A stretch of 64,000 nt of DNA from Pisolithus tinctorius (taxonomy: Eukaryota; Basidiomycota; Agaricomycetes; Boletales; Pisolithaceae), in NCBI GenBank assembly GCA_024663395.1, contig JANFAH010000043.1:522759-586758 (forward strand). Reading direction: 5' to 3'. The position numbers and the translations under genes were made by a program. Each line of letters opens with the position of its first letter. Position 1 is the stretch's first letter. This document shows, one piece after another, positions 14,505 through 24,448 of this stretch. The notes under the pieces were generated by a model. That model was not told where the DNA came from. It was given only the letters and a program-made list of their open reading frames with translations, and did no database searches.

Positions 14505-15782
14505 TTAAGTTTCAACAAGTGCTAACGCTTTCATCAAGACGTCAGCAGTCGAGCCATCGTTTGCTAGGACTCTTGTCTCATCCATCCTTCTCTCTATATC
14601 CATGAGGTACTCTGCTGCTCCAGACATCCAAGCCACCTCACAGCAAAGCGCGTGAAGCGCAAGAAGAGCGGGGTGGGGAAGAGGGTATCTAGTTGTCGTG
14701 GAGAAAGTCACCTTATCTGGAATGCCTTCGACCGCCTTCAGTCCTTGAAAAGCTTCGTGTACACTATATGTGTCCTGTATACCCTGTAGACAGATATTAG
14801 GAAATGCGGACGAGGGACAAGATCCGGTGAACGAACCTCCACAGGTTTAAGCCACAGTATGAGGTCATCGAAAGCGGCGTGACAATCGTGCTGCAGCGTC
14901 ATGATGTTCTCGAGTCGATGGATCAGTCCGTCCGACAGGAGCTCAGGAAGGTCGATCTCGGCGAGCATCGACAAGACCGTCCGGACACCCGCAGAATGGA
15001 ACTGCTATACAGGTTATTCTTGGGTCGGCAGAAGGAAGACGTCGCAAAAACCCACCTTGTTGCCTTCTTCTCCGATATTTCTATTAGTTGCCTGTGGGAT
15101 AATGTGCGCAGCTTCTATGTGCCGAAAGCCACCGCCTCGAAAGTCGCTCGCTCCAGTGAGCATGCAGCGGTTGTCGCCACGACACATTGCCTTTTCGAGA
15201 CATCACATCCAGATGAAATGGTCTGGAGAATTTGCATGGGAACCTACAGTCGTCCAAGCCGTGCCATAATCTATGCCGCCCTCTTGCATTATAACCATGG
15301 TATATTCACGAGCACCTTCCAATGACGGGGGTGAAGGGCGCCCAGACTGTGCGGGCGTTGATCCGCGGCTACCCCTAACTGTGAAAGGACCATGCTGTAA
15401 GTGATTCCACAAGGCAAAAACGCTGAGACTCACAAGCCTTGATGAAATTACTCACAAAATGCTTGGCTAACTTCATAAGATTTGCGTCGTCCGTCGCTGA
15501 CGTGATTTCGCGTTCAACCTGTCCCTGGGGATTACCAGCGGGGGCCAAGCGCAACAAGTGCCCGAGAAGACGAGCGCATACAATTGGAGGAGGGGAGTCG
15601 GGGAGAACTTGAAGATGTGGTGCCGCAGCCTCGAGGGCGAGGCATCGTTGGTACGCAACATGGAAGGCATTTGGCGGAAAGGGATTGGGAGGGAGCGGGC
15701 TGGGCATGGAATACCTTGTGCCAATCATTTCACACCGGGGATGGGGATGGTAGTCATTCGCTATGCTGGCTGACGACCTCAA
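14505..15782 (-). CDS. HNH-nuclease-domain protein
   Basis: A spliced minus-strand gene. The N-terminal exon (from about 15782, no clear ATG there, so the start may lie in a further exon) reads ANDYHPHPRCEMIGTRYSMP and then a helical domain. A central exon (about 15200-15050) holds DNRCMLTGASDF followed by RHIEAAHIIPQATNRNI, the HNH signature with an AAHIIP core. The next exon gives LSMLAEIDLPELLSDG and ENIMTLQHDCHAAFDDLILW, the second half of the motif (an Asn and a histidine before FD). The end reads LPHPALLALHALCCEVAWMSGA and stops at 14505. The architecture matches HNH proteins found in multiple copies in basidiomycete genomes. Their target is unknown, and a nuclease role rests on the motif alone. 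The gene is on the same strand as RVB1, just upstream of it. Confidence 0.75.
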
Positions 15783-16073
15783 CGAGAATTCACCTCCGCG
15801 GCGGGCTCAGGGGCCGTGCGAGTGAGTCCCCACGCGAGCTGTCCCCCTAAGAGTATCCCAAGATTATCGCCCGTAGAATAGAATGAAAAGTATACGCTAA
15901 CAGCTGTCCGCTCTTCCTCTGAATGTCGTGAGGTCTGATGTAAACGTCAGATTATCGTAAATTGTTGCTGCCTTTTTTGCAGTGACAGCAATATAATTGC
16001 AAGTGTCCTCGGGACCATATTTACATACGCAAGGGCGTAGTCTCGCTTCCTTGTAAGTAACCCCACTCGCCTC
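15783..16073. other. Divergent promoter region
   Basis: About 290 bases lie between the HNH gene (-) and the SAMHD1-like gene (+), the probable shared promoter area. No specific box is convincing. Confidence 0.4.
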
Positions 16074-18641
16074 ATGGTAAGCTTGCTGTCCTCGTTGCCC
16101 TTGCCTGCATCCGACTCGTTGAGCTACCTGTCATCCTTGAAGCCAAACGCTATTTGGCATAGCAAATCCCTCGTCATGGCTGAGGAGGCACAACCCGGTT
16201 CACTTACAAGGGTAAGGAAATTCAAGGACTGGGTTCATGACTACGGTGGGTGGACGTCGCTTTCCTCGAGACGCCCACTCACCATATCCACGCACACCAG
16301 TCTCGTTTTCACCATGGATATGCTCTTTCATCGATACGTGAGTACTTCAGTTTGGCTCTCGCTCTCGGCGATTCGCCACGCCTGTCTGATATGCATCACC
16401 TAGCAAACATTTCCAGCGATTGAGATACATCAAACAGCTGGGTGTCTCGTACTTCGTCTTCCCTGGAGCTGCCCACAACCGGTTTGAGCACTGCCTGGGT
16501 AGATCTTTCTCTCTACTCTACATAACTCCTTCTGACCAGCGTGCGTCGAATTCTGATTTGGATACGACCGCAACTTCGGCTACGACAAAGACAGGTGTCG
16601 GACACCTTGCAAGGCTCATGGCGGTACACCTCAAGGACTCCCAGCCCCAGCTCGGCATCACAGATCAACATGTGAAATGTGTCGAACTTGCAGGGCTCTG
16701 TCATGACCTTGGACATGGACCATGGTCTCATCTCTGGGATAGCATCTTCATCCCGACAGCTCTGTGAGAATGCGTGTCTTTTTGTTGTCTGCTTTTCGTT
16801 CATCCATCTTTTCTGACAGCCCAGGAAAATGCTGGAAGCATGAAGATGCCTCAGAAATGATGTTCGACGACTTGGTCGAGACGTATAGGCCAGAAATTAC
16901 TCCAGAAGAAGTCGTCATCGTCAAAGCACTTATCGCAGGAGACAGAACGCGTTGTCCGTACGTAGCATACACTCCGACGGATCACATCCACCATATTTCC
17001 ACTGACGCCTCACTTGCACTACTTAGTCTAGGGACCGAGAAGCCCTTCCTTTTCGAAATTGTAGCGAACACACGCAATGGCTTAGATGTTGACAAGTGAG
17101 CGGACAAGCCCATGCTCGCGAGTGCGTTGTTTTATGTTTCCTAGGTTCGATTATATCGCGCGAGATTGTCATGCTGTAGGCGATAGAGGGAATTTGTCCA
17201 TTTCGAGGTAAGGGCGTTCCCTACCACAACAATGTGGACACCTTCATTTCCGTCCATATCAACAGACTCATCTCGTCTGCGCGCGTTATCGACAATAAGA
17301 TATGCTATGACATCAAAGACGCCAACCAAATATACGAGCTGTACTACACTCGTTTTTCTCTGCACAAGCGCGTATATAACCACAAGACCAGTAGGTTCAA
17401 ACCCCATGCATCAGTAACCAGAGTGTTCACATACCGTCCAGCCAAAGCCATCGAGTATATGGTCATCGACGCTCTCCTTGCTGCAGAGCCCTACCTGAAA
17501 GTCGCCTACCTGGTCGATAAACCCGATAGATACGTCTTCCTCACCGATAACCTCCTCAACAAAATCGAGGAATCCACCGAAAAAGTAGGCCTTTCCGTAG
17601 CGTTTTCCTTGTCGCCCTAGGTAATGAATCCACCTTTAATACAACCAAACAGGAACTCGAACCCGCACGCGCTATCATAGAACGTCTACGTACACGTGAT
17701 CTCTATCGACTTGTCGATTACAAAGTTTTCTCATACGCGGACCATGACATGGTTCGCCAAAACGTTACCCCTGCTCGCATCGTCGAAGTCGCAAAATCCG
17801 GATTGCTGGAAGGTGTCGACGAAGAATTAGTGTTGCAGCTCACGCAGGAATGTGTAGCAGTGAACGTGTCAGTGCTGCACTATGGAAAGGGTCCAAGTAA
17901 CCCGTTAGACGATGTGACATTTTACTCGAAGCAACAGCCTGATGGTGAGTACGCGTTCCCGCGCTCTTCCGATGATAACCGTCAGTGACCACGCCCCGTG
18001 GCACGTGTGCACGCACAGTTGGTCGCAAGGCAGACCGTAGCGACATCTCCCTTCTTATGCCTTCCACGTTCGCGGAGGTATGGCTCCGGGTATACACCAA
18101 AGACTGCCAGTTCTTCGGGTTAATTCAAGCTGCCTACCGGCAAATTCTAAAAATGCTCCAACCGTCCGAAGGTGTAGTTGCTTCTGACGAGCAGCAGCAT
18201 GAGGACGAAGTTGCACCTGAGGACCCCGAAGTGATGGTAAAATTGTGGACACCTTCAATTTCTCTTGACTCGCCCTTATCAACACCCCGTACGTCTTCAC
18301 GGAAGGCAAGTGCCAGCTCATTGGCTGAACATCGTCCCGGCCCTGGCGCGGGCCCATCTCCAAGCATAGGCTCTCCTTCGGCTCCCGGTGCAGGCCCAGG
18401 CGGTGACCAACTCCGTCGTCCATCCACACCTCTCTCATCCAACACTATGGGCAACAATCGTCGTGGTCGCGCGTTTGGCCGAACCCCAAGTTTTTCCGAC
18501 AACGCGTTCACGACTGTGCCTCCGAATTTCAGGGACGTATCGCCTTCGAGGAAGCCAAGAAGTAAACGTGCGAGGGAGGGTGAAGAAGGTGGCAATGCGC
18601 CTACGAAGAAGAGTCGTATTGATGGAGTGGGTTCATCCTGA
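16074..18641 (+). CDS. HD-domain dNTP triphosphohydrolase, SAMHD1-like
   Basis: A multi-exon gene. The N-terminus begins at ATG 16074 or 16176 ([18 protein letters not shown]). Later exons give [20 protein letters not shown], with the first metal-ligand histidine; [20 protein letters not shown], with the HD pair; and [12 protein letters not shown], with the fourth metal ligand. Next are [33 protein letters not shown] and [15 protein letters not shown], all in SAMHD1 order, followed by a Ser/Pro-rich, positively charged tail ending KRAREGEEG and [16 protein letters not shown]1 enzymes split dNTPs to nucleoside and triphosphate and set dNTP pools. There is no SAM domain at the N-terminus, as in other fungal members. 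The catalytic residues I could locate are intact. The tail resembles a nuclear localisation signal. Confidence 0.9.
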
Positions 18642-18957
18642 ATCGGAGAGTGCCATTCCCGAATGAATACCTCGACCGAATGGCTGGCGATTTTCTCGCT
18701 GCCTCGTTCTGTTCTGTTCTGTTTTCTCTGCATTCGTACCCGCCCGACTGAGAAGGTTACTTACTAATACGCATGTGATGGATACCATGTCGCATACTTT
18801 GGAATGATCTCATTCATGCTGCTGACGTATGTCTTTCGCATCCTATGTCAGGGGTCCAGCTTACATAGGAGCCCAACTCCACATGAATTCCACCTCCGAA
18901 TCGTCACATTGTGGGTGCTCATCAGTGGCCTAAAACTGTATCACGCCTCCTTGGATT
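18642..18957. other. Short intergenic spacer
   Basis: The 3' flank of the SAMHD1-like gene and the promoter of the next same-strand gene. A short repeated TTCTGTTCTG tract near 18709 is the only structure seen. Confidence 0.4.
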
Positions 18958-19763
18958 ATGCCAATTAAACTCGAAGGAAGTTGTCACTGTGGAACTGTCC
19001 GTTTCCAACTATTGAGCAGCACACCTGTGCCATACCAGGTCTGTTTCCACTCTCGTTGACAATAGGAAGCCTTATCTTGTCCGATGCGCGCTATCGCTCT
19101 TCGGAATATCTGTAGCTTTGTGTCTGTTCTATATGCCGCAAAGTTGGGGGTGTAGGTGGTTCCATCAATCTGGGTGCCTATGCGAAGACATTGAATATAG
19201 CTCAGGGGAGAGGGCATATCGGGTAAGTTCAGTTCGTCAAGACCCCGCCAGAAATCCCCTTGCACTGTCTTAAATTTGGGAGTCGGAGAACTGACAAGTC
19301 TGTTCGAACAGTGTTTACAAAGCCGTTTTGGACCGCGACACTCCCCACGAATCCATCGCCTCATCTGAGCGTCATTTTTGCACGAAATGTTCGGCCATGC
19401 TCTGGCTTTACGACGAGAACTGGTAGGTGTGCTGGTTCTAATCCTCCTTCATTGGGTGGTTTCTACTCGGTCAACGCCTGTGACGCTGTAACACCCGCCT
19501 TCAGGCCGGATCTCTTACACCCTTTCGCGTCTGCGATCGACAAACCAGAGCTCGAAGCACCCGAAGAGATGGTTCGTACGCCCTCTCCACGATAATACTT
19601 TCCGTACCAAGCGGTTCTGACGAATCGACACTAGGTCGTTGTCAAACTCGACTCGAAGCCCGAGTGTGTACGGTTACCTGAGGGTCCCAGACAGACGTAC
19701 CAACACTATGGACCCGATTCGATCAAAGAATGGCATAAGAAACATGGAAAATACTTGGATTAA
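18958..19763 (+). CDS. GFA / CENP-V-like zinc protein
   Basis: ATG 18958 opens MPIKLEGSCHCGTVRFQLLS, the CHCG zinc-ligand motif of the family. After an intron the next exon begins LCVCSICRKVGGVGGSINLG, the CxxC ligands followed by RK. A later exon gives VLDRDTPHESIASSERHFC and TKCSAMLWLYDENW, the third ligand pair. The end is KLDSKPECVRLPEGPRQTY and then HGKYLD with a TAA at 19761-19763. Members of this fold (glutathione-dependent formaldehyde-activating-enzyme-like) bind zinc structurally. The enzymatic role was proposed for bacterial Gfa and is not proven for fungal copies. Length, about 180-200 residues, is typical. At least four exons with short introns are needed. Confidence 0.82.
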
Positions 19764-20406
19764 AGTTGAGAAGTAATGATTCGAGGTCGAATCTGTGTCT
19801 TTCGAGAAAGTAGGGGTATAATGCAGTAATTGTTGAACATGCATCAATTTAGCAGGTCCCTTTAGACTGTTCGCCATGCATATTTTATGATGTATAAACT
19901 TCAGGGACATTTACTTACCTGAGCGGAGAATCTGCAACGATCAATCGTAGCGCTTGCGACTCGCGTGACTCTCGTGGCAGACCAGGACGGACACCCAAAC
20001 GACTAACCAGGGCCAAGAGTAAAACAGATACGACTCATCATGATGCCAACCTCAGTCCCATTTGGACACCAGGACGCAAAGTGGAGTAGGGAAAAACATG
20101 ACTTGATTGGTATTCGATCACAGCGCCTCCTATTGCAATGAGTTATCTGTGGCAAGCCTGAAGAACTGGAGGAAACTATGGATGGAGCAATATAAAATAT
20201 GCAAACGGAAGGTTCATACTGAGCAGGTTAGCAGAGTAGTTGTCCGTGTGTGCGAAGCTCCGCGAATGCAGCATTGCAGTAATGCGGAACGAGTCAGATA
20301 GGCTGCGGAATTCAAGCGCTTTGACGTCGCTATCCATGGATAAAACCCGCACCTCGAGGAAGCTGTCATACGATGGTTCGAGCAGCTCAGCAGGCTTGAC
20401 TGTACG
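19764..20406. other. Intergenic, no gene recognised
   Basis: About 640 bases between two same-strand genes. Overlapping short frames only. Confidence 0.45.
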
Positions 20407-22154
20407 ATGATCATTATTTCTGACACGAAGCAGGGGCCCAGTGCTGGAAACCAAGTTTCCAATGCTACCACAGCAGCAGGTGCCGGTGCCGCAGCCAGCA
20501 TCCAGAACCCCGCCACGCAGATAAGGGAAGCAGCTGACGCCTTCTCGAGCCATCCAGTACCAGGTGCACCGCAGCCTCCTCCGAAGTACAGACCGCAACC
20601 ACGTCACCAAAGTCGTAGTCTGTTGAGCACTACGACGACACCAGTGTACCGTCGGTCACCCCTCTGTCGATTTGTGAAGGCATTCTCCATTGCCTTCGCT
20701 CTTTATCTCTTGATCATCACAGCAGCAAGAATCACCATATACAATGGCCTTCCGTTCGGTAGGTTGTCATTCGTCCGACCATTTGTACCATGACCGATAT
20801 GCATCGTACCAGCATCGGTCCTCAGGACCAATGGTAGGGATACCCAATCCTGAAGATGGCACAATTCCTCCATCGTATCGACTCGGCGAATTGGACACAC
20901 TACGAGTCCAATCCAACATGGCCAACGCCGCCGAGGCCGCAATTCAACTACCCATATGGCGCTCAGACCACGTTCATGCTCCCCGTTGATGCCGATTCCT
21001 TGTACCTCATCGCGAGGGGTGCTTATCAGCATGGCAAGGTGAAATTGAAGCAGTCAGACAGCGTTGAATCGGGAAGCGTTCGAGTGGACGTGAGGGCAGC
21101 GTATTACGATCAGAGAGCTCTCGCCCGTGTGACCTTGTGTAAGTTCAGCCGAACGGACAATGAGCATGGTATCGGTATCTACGTGAGTATCCATGTCTCG
21201 TCCTTTGTTATCTATCCAGACTCGCCAGGGGCAAGTGGACTAATGGAATTTGGTCGTAGACACCGCAGTTAGGTTGGACGGATAATTACAAGGACCAGGT
21301 GCAGTTCCTTGTCACGTTCACATTCCCAGTTGCTCCCATTCCCGGAGTACCGCTGCATATCAAACGTTTCGATGCAGATACAAGCCAGTTTTCATACTCG
21401 GTGGGGGATCTATGGGAGTCGATGTCGTTCGGTGATGTCGTACTAGGGGACGTCGAATTCACATATAAACGTCACGGTAAGTCGTCCTTCGACGTCCCGC
21501 CTGCAGGAGCTGATGGCGTATTCTTTACATGCAGTCTATTGCGCTAAAGAACGGATCCTTCAGGTCGAGCAACGGCTATATCGCCGGTCACTACAATGCG
21601 TCAGGCTCGTTGAAGCTCACGACCTCTAACGGCAAAATCAAAGCAACGGTCTCCCTCCTGAGTGAACGCACTCTAGCAACGGAATTGGACATGCAGACAA
21701 CTAATAGGTATGCAGCTGCCCATTGACCAGTCCACTACCCAGCTCTCGGAACCTTGCTGACTTCATATCGTAGCCTCATCCAGTCAGAAGTAACACTGAA
21801 CACGCCATCAAATACAGGTGGTGCATTCGAAGTTTTTGCACGCACATCCAACTCTCCCATTTCCCTCCGATACTGCTGACTCGCCTTCTCGACTCTTTCC
21901 TTGCTTCGAGTGTCATCACCTCCAATAGTGACGCATGCGTCAAAATGCATAATACATTTGAAGGCTCGTTCGAGCTGACCACTTCGAATTCTTCGACTTC
22001 GCTGAAGGTGAGACGTGGAGACGAGGACCCCACAGGGCGCGGACGACAGCGCATGGTCGCGCAGCATAAGATTGGGAACGTAACTTCCGGAACGGTGTTT
22101 TGGGGTTCAGGGAGTGCGGTACCCTCGCGGGTCGACGTCTGTAAGGTCGAGTAA
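20407..22154 (+). CDS. Single-pass membrane protein, DUF7330-like
   Basis: ATG 20407 opens an Ala/Pro/Gln-rich cytosolic segment, then RRSPLCRFVKAFSIAFALYL with one hydrophobic helix (about residues 100-122). After introns the ectodomain follows: WPTPPRPQFNYPYGAQTTFM, LIARGAYQHGKVKLKQSDS, GWTDNYKDQVQFLVTFTFP, KNGSFRSSNGYIAGHYNAS, GSLKLTTSNGKIKATVSLL and HNTFEGSFELTTSNSSTSLK. The recurring TSNGKI/TSNSST beta-strand phrases and the final GSGSAVPSRVDVCKVE are the pattern I associate with a basidiomycete family annotated DUF7330. It resembles a beta-solenoid adhesin-like fold, but no function is known. A type II orientation is inferred from the charge distribution. Exon joins between 20790 and 20900 and near 21750 are approximate. 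A candidate frame error or unrecognised intron lies at about 21870-21940. Confidence 0.65.
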
Positions 22155-22530
22155 CGGCCGGGTTTCGTTGGAGGTGTGATGTTTGATGTGAGGTGTTGGG
22201 CGTTAGATATATCCTTTCGGCTTTATTCCGTTTGTTCGGTTGTGTACATTGGATCACTTCCACTCTCCCTCGATATACTATTCGCATTGATTGAAATAGG
22301 AATGAAGGCATTTGTTACGAACCTCCAATGCGCATTTCAACCGGATTGCAATTGGAAAAACACATTGTTCCTCGAGTGTGCCTCGTTGAACGAGCTAGCG
22401 GCTCCTACGGGTAGAATCACCTGCGCGTGCGGCTTTCTAGTCATGCCCTATTTGTCGGCGCCTCTACATACACTACCGACAAGGCAGAAAGTAGTATGTC
22501 CTGCTACCACTGACAACTAGTGGCTGATCA
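22155..22530. other. Spacer before the CACTG element
   Basis: The 3' flank of the membrane-protein gene. No gene recognised. Confidence 0.4.
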
Positions 22531-23347
22531 CACTGTAAAAAGTAAAATCACTAAAATCAAGTGTCCAAGTCACTTTTAATGAGTGTCAGAGCAGCTGAAA
22601 ATCAGTGTCAGTCATTGAACTTCAGTGTTTTTATGTGACGCTGAAGTGCCCATTTGGCCTACTAAAAAACAGTGTCCTAACCACTGAAAAATAAGTGTTT
22701 CTATCACTGAAAAATGGTGTCCTTTTCATTGAATAAAAATGTTCTATGTGCTGGTTAACAGCATCATGTATCATGTGGTACCACCATCTACTACTATCAC
22801 ACGCTCTAAAGTGATTATGTAAGCAGGCTGGACATCGCATCAGGGGTTTACACACCAACTTTTTTTTTAGGAGAAGTGGCCTGGCTCGGTCTCGAACTTA
22901 GGACCTTCAAGGAACTGGGTACAACACATTACCACTGCACCACCAGTGCTTGCAATTAGAGGTGAATCTTTACTACTTAGCCACTCAGTCAAATTTGGAA
23001 TCTCGCTTCTAACTCCGACAGCCTCATTGCTCACAATCTGACTCGCAGTGAACTCCAGGTGGACCGGCCCCTACCAATATTGGAACTTCGATTCCACCTC
23101 CGACCACGTGCGCGAATTCAAACTCCGACTAATCAGGTTTGAATTCATAATCCCTAGCTATTAATGGGGACACTGACTTTTCGTGACCGACATTGAAAAT
23201 CAAGTGCACAAATTGCAGCATCCATAAAATCATTGTCCGACTGATGACACTGAAAAGATGTGTCCCTGACTTCAGCATCACAGACACTGACTTTGTCCAC
23301 ATCAGTGTCTGTGACACTGTTTTTTAGTGATTTTACTTTTTACAGTG
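22531..23347. mobile_element. Non-autonomous CACTA-like DNA transposon, 817 bp
   Basis: The two ends are perfect inverted repeats of 26 bases beginning CACTGTAAAAAGTAAAATCA (left end 22531-22556, right end 23322-23347). The flanks match as a 3-base target duplication (TCA on both sides). CACT(A/G) ends with 3-base duplications are the hallmark of the CMC/EnSpm (CACTA) group. Both subterminal regions carry many short AGTGTC/GACACT motifs, which in CACTA elements are transposase-binding sites. There is no coding capacity. The perfect ends suggest recent movement. The neighbouring CACTA transposase at 24449-28171 is a possible source of transposase, but no matching ends were found around it. Confidence 0.85.
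22870..22955 (-). repeat. tRNA-like (SINE-like) segment inside the element
   Basis: On the minus strand an A-box match, TGGTGCAGTGG (22942-22932), is followed 34 bases later by a B-box match, GTTCGAGAC (22897-22889), then by an A-run just downstream (22869-22861). This is the layout of an RNA polymerase III promoter in a tRNA-derived SINE. A full cloverleaf was not verified, so it could be an eroded tRNA relic or chance. Confidence 0.4.
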
Positions 23348-24448
23348 TCACGAGAAGAGTAACTTTCAAAGTTGGCCTTGTAAATCCCAAGCCAAGCTTG
23401 CAACGTTGGGCGTCAGCTGTGCTTGAATGAAATCTAGTACGCTGTGTCCCATAAACCGCCCGTCGGCCGCTCTGATATTGTCGACGGGAAAAGTCTACAA
23501 AAACCTACATGGACATTCTTCGTCGTCACCAAGTAACAATTTACAGTAAACTGCTTTACCTATCCCAACTCGGTGACGGATCCGTCCTCCCATTCACCGT
23601 TTCCATTTTTCGATCGAATGGATGGAAGACACTGCGTTCAATGCTCAATGCAATTCAGCACTTTCATTTGAGCGCGGCGCAGTGAGGTGAAGGAGACGTC
23701 ACAGAATAGGAATGACTAGAAAGATTAGGGAGATTGAACCTTGCCGACCTGTGACGGGTGATGTACCGACATCCCCATGTGTGAGCAAAAGGTGAACGGA
23801 AGCAAAGTCGCCGGCAGCGGTAGTCGCAGAATTAAAGAGGGCGGTTGCTAGGATTTGTATACACAAAAGCCTTGTCCAGAAAAACGTTCACGCCCGACAT
23901 GTCACGTAACATACCGGCCGCATCCTTTTTGCTGTATTGTTTGGTGTCTTCCGAGTCTCACATGCACATGTTTCTTTGTACAATGCAACCCTTGTTATCT
24001 TAGGCCTTGGTCCCACAGATGCCCGCTCAAACTGTCCCTTATCACTGGGTAAGCTGTAACTCGTCTATTATTTTTATATTTTTATATTATGAAAAGACCT
24101 ATGCACATATGCTACTGTGTGCTGACTAAGCATGCAAAAATGCGAGCCATTAACCCCAGTGAAAACTGGTTATCACGCCATGTGACCCTAGCTAATGAGA
24201 TATGAAATCAATATGAAAAATATGACGTGTCGATAATGTTTATGACACTTGCCTTTTATGGACTGTGCTATGTAGCGATGTGTGATGCGATACGTAGCAT
24301 CGATTGCATCCTCGGCACAGTGCAGCACACGTCTCTTGCACGTAGCTACGTGGTACACTACGCAGTGCAGGTGTGCTGCCCTCTCTACAATTCCTCCTCG
24401 ACGCCCATGGCTTTGAATACGGGCGAACTTGGATCGACAGCGCGGTAC
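23348..24448. other. No gene recognised
   Basis: 1.1 kb between the CACTG element and the transposase gene. It is AT-rich in part. No inverted repeat matching an end of the transposase gene was found. Confidence 0.45.

Noticed and set aside
16480..16492. AACCGGTTTG in the SAMHD1-like gene
   Set aside because: It encodes the conserved HNRFEH motif; not related to the repeat.
17380..17420. B-box-like GGTTCAAACCC
   Set aside because: It falls inside an intron of the SAMHD1-like gene, and no tRNA structure surrounds it.
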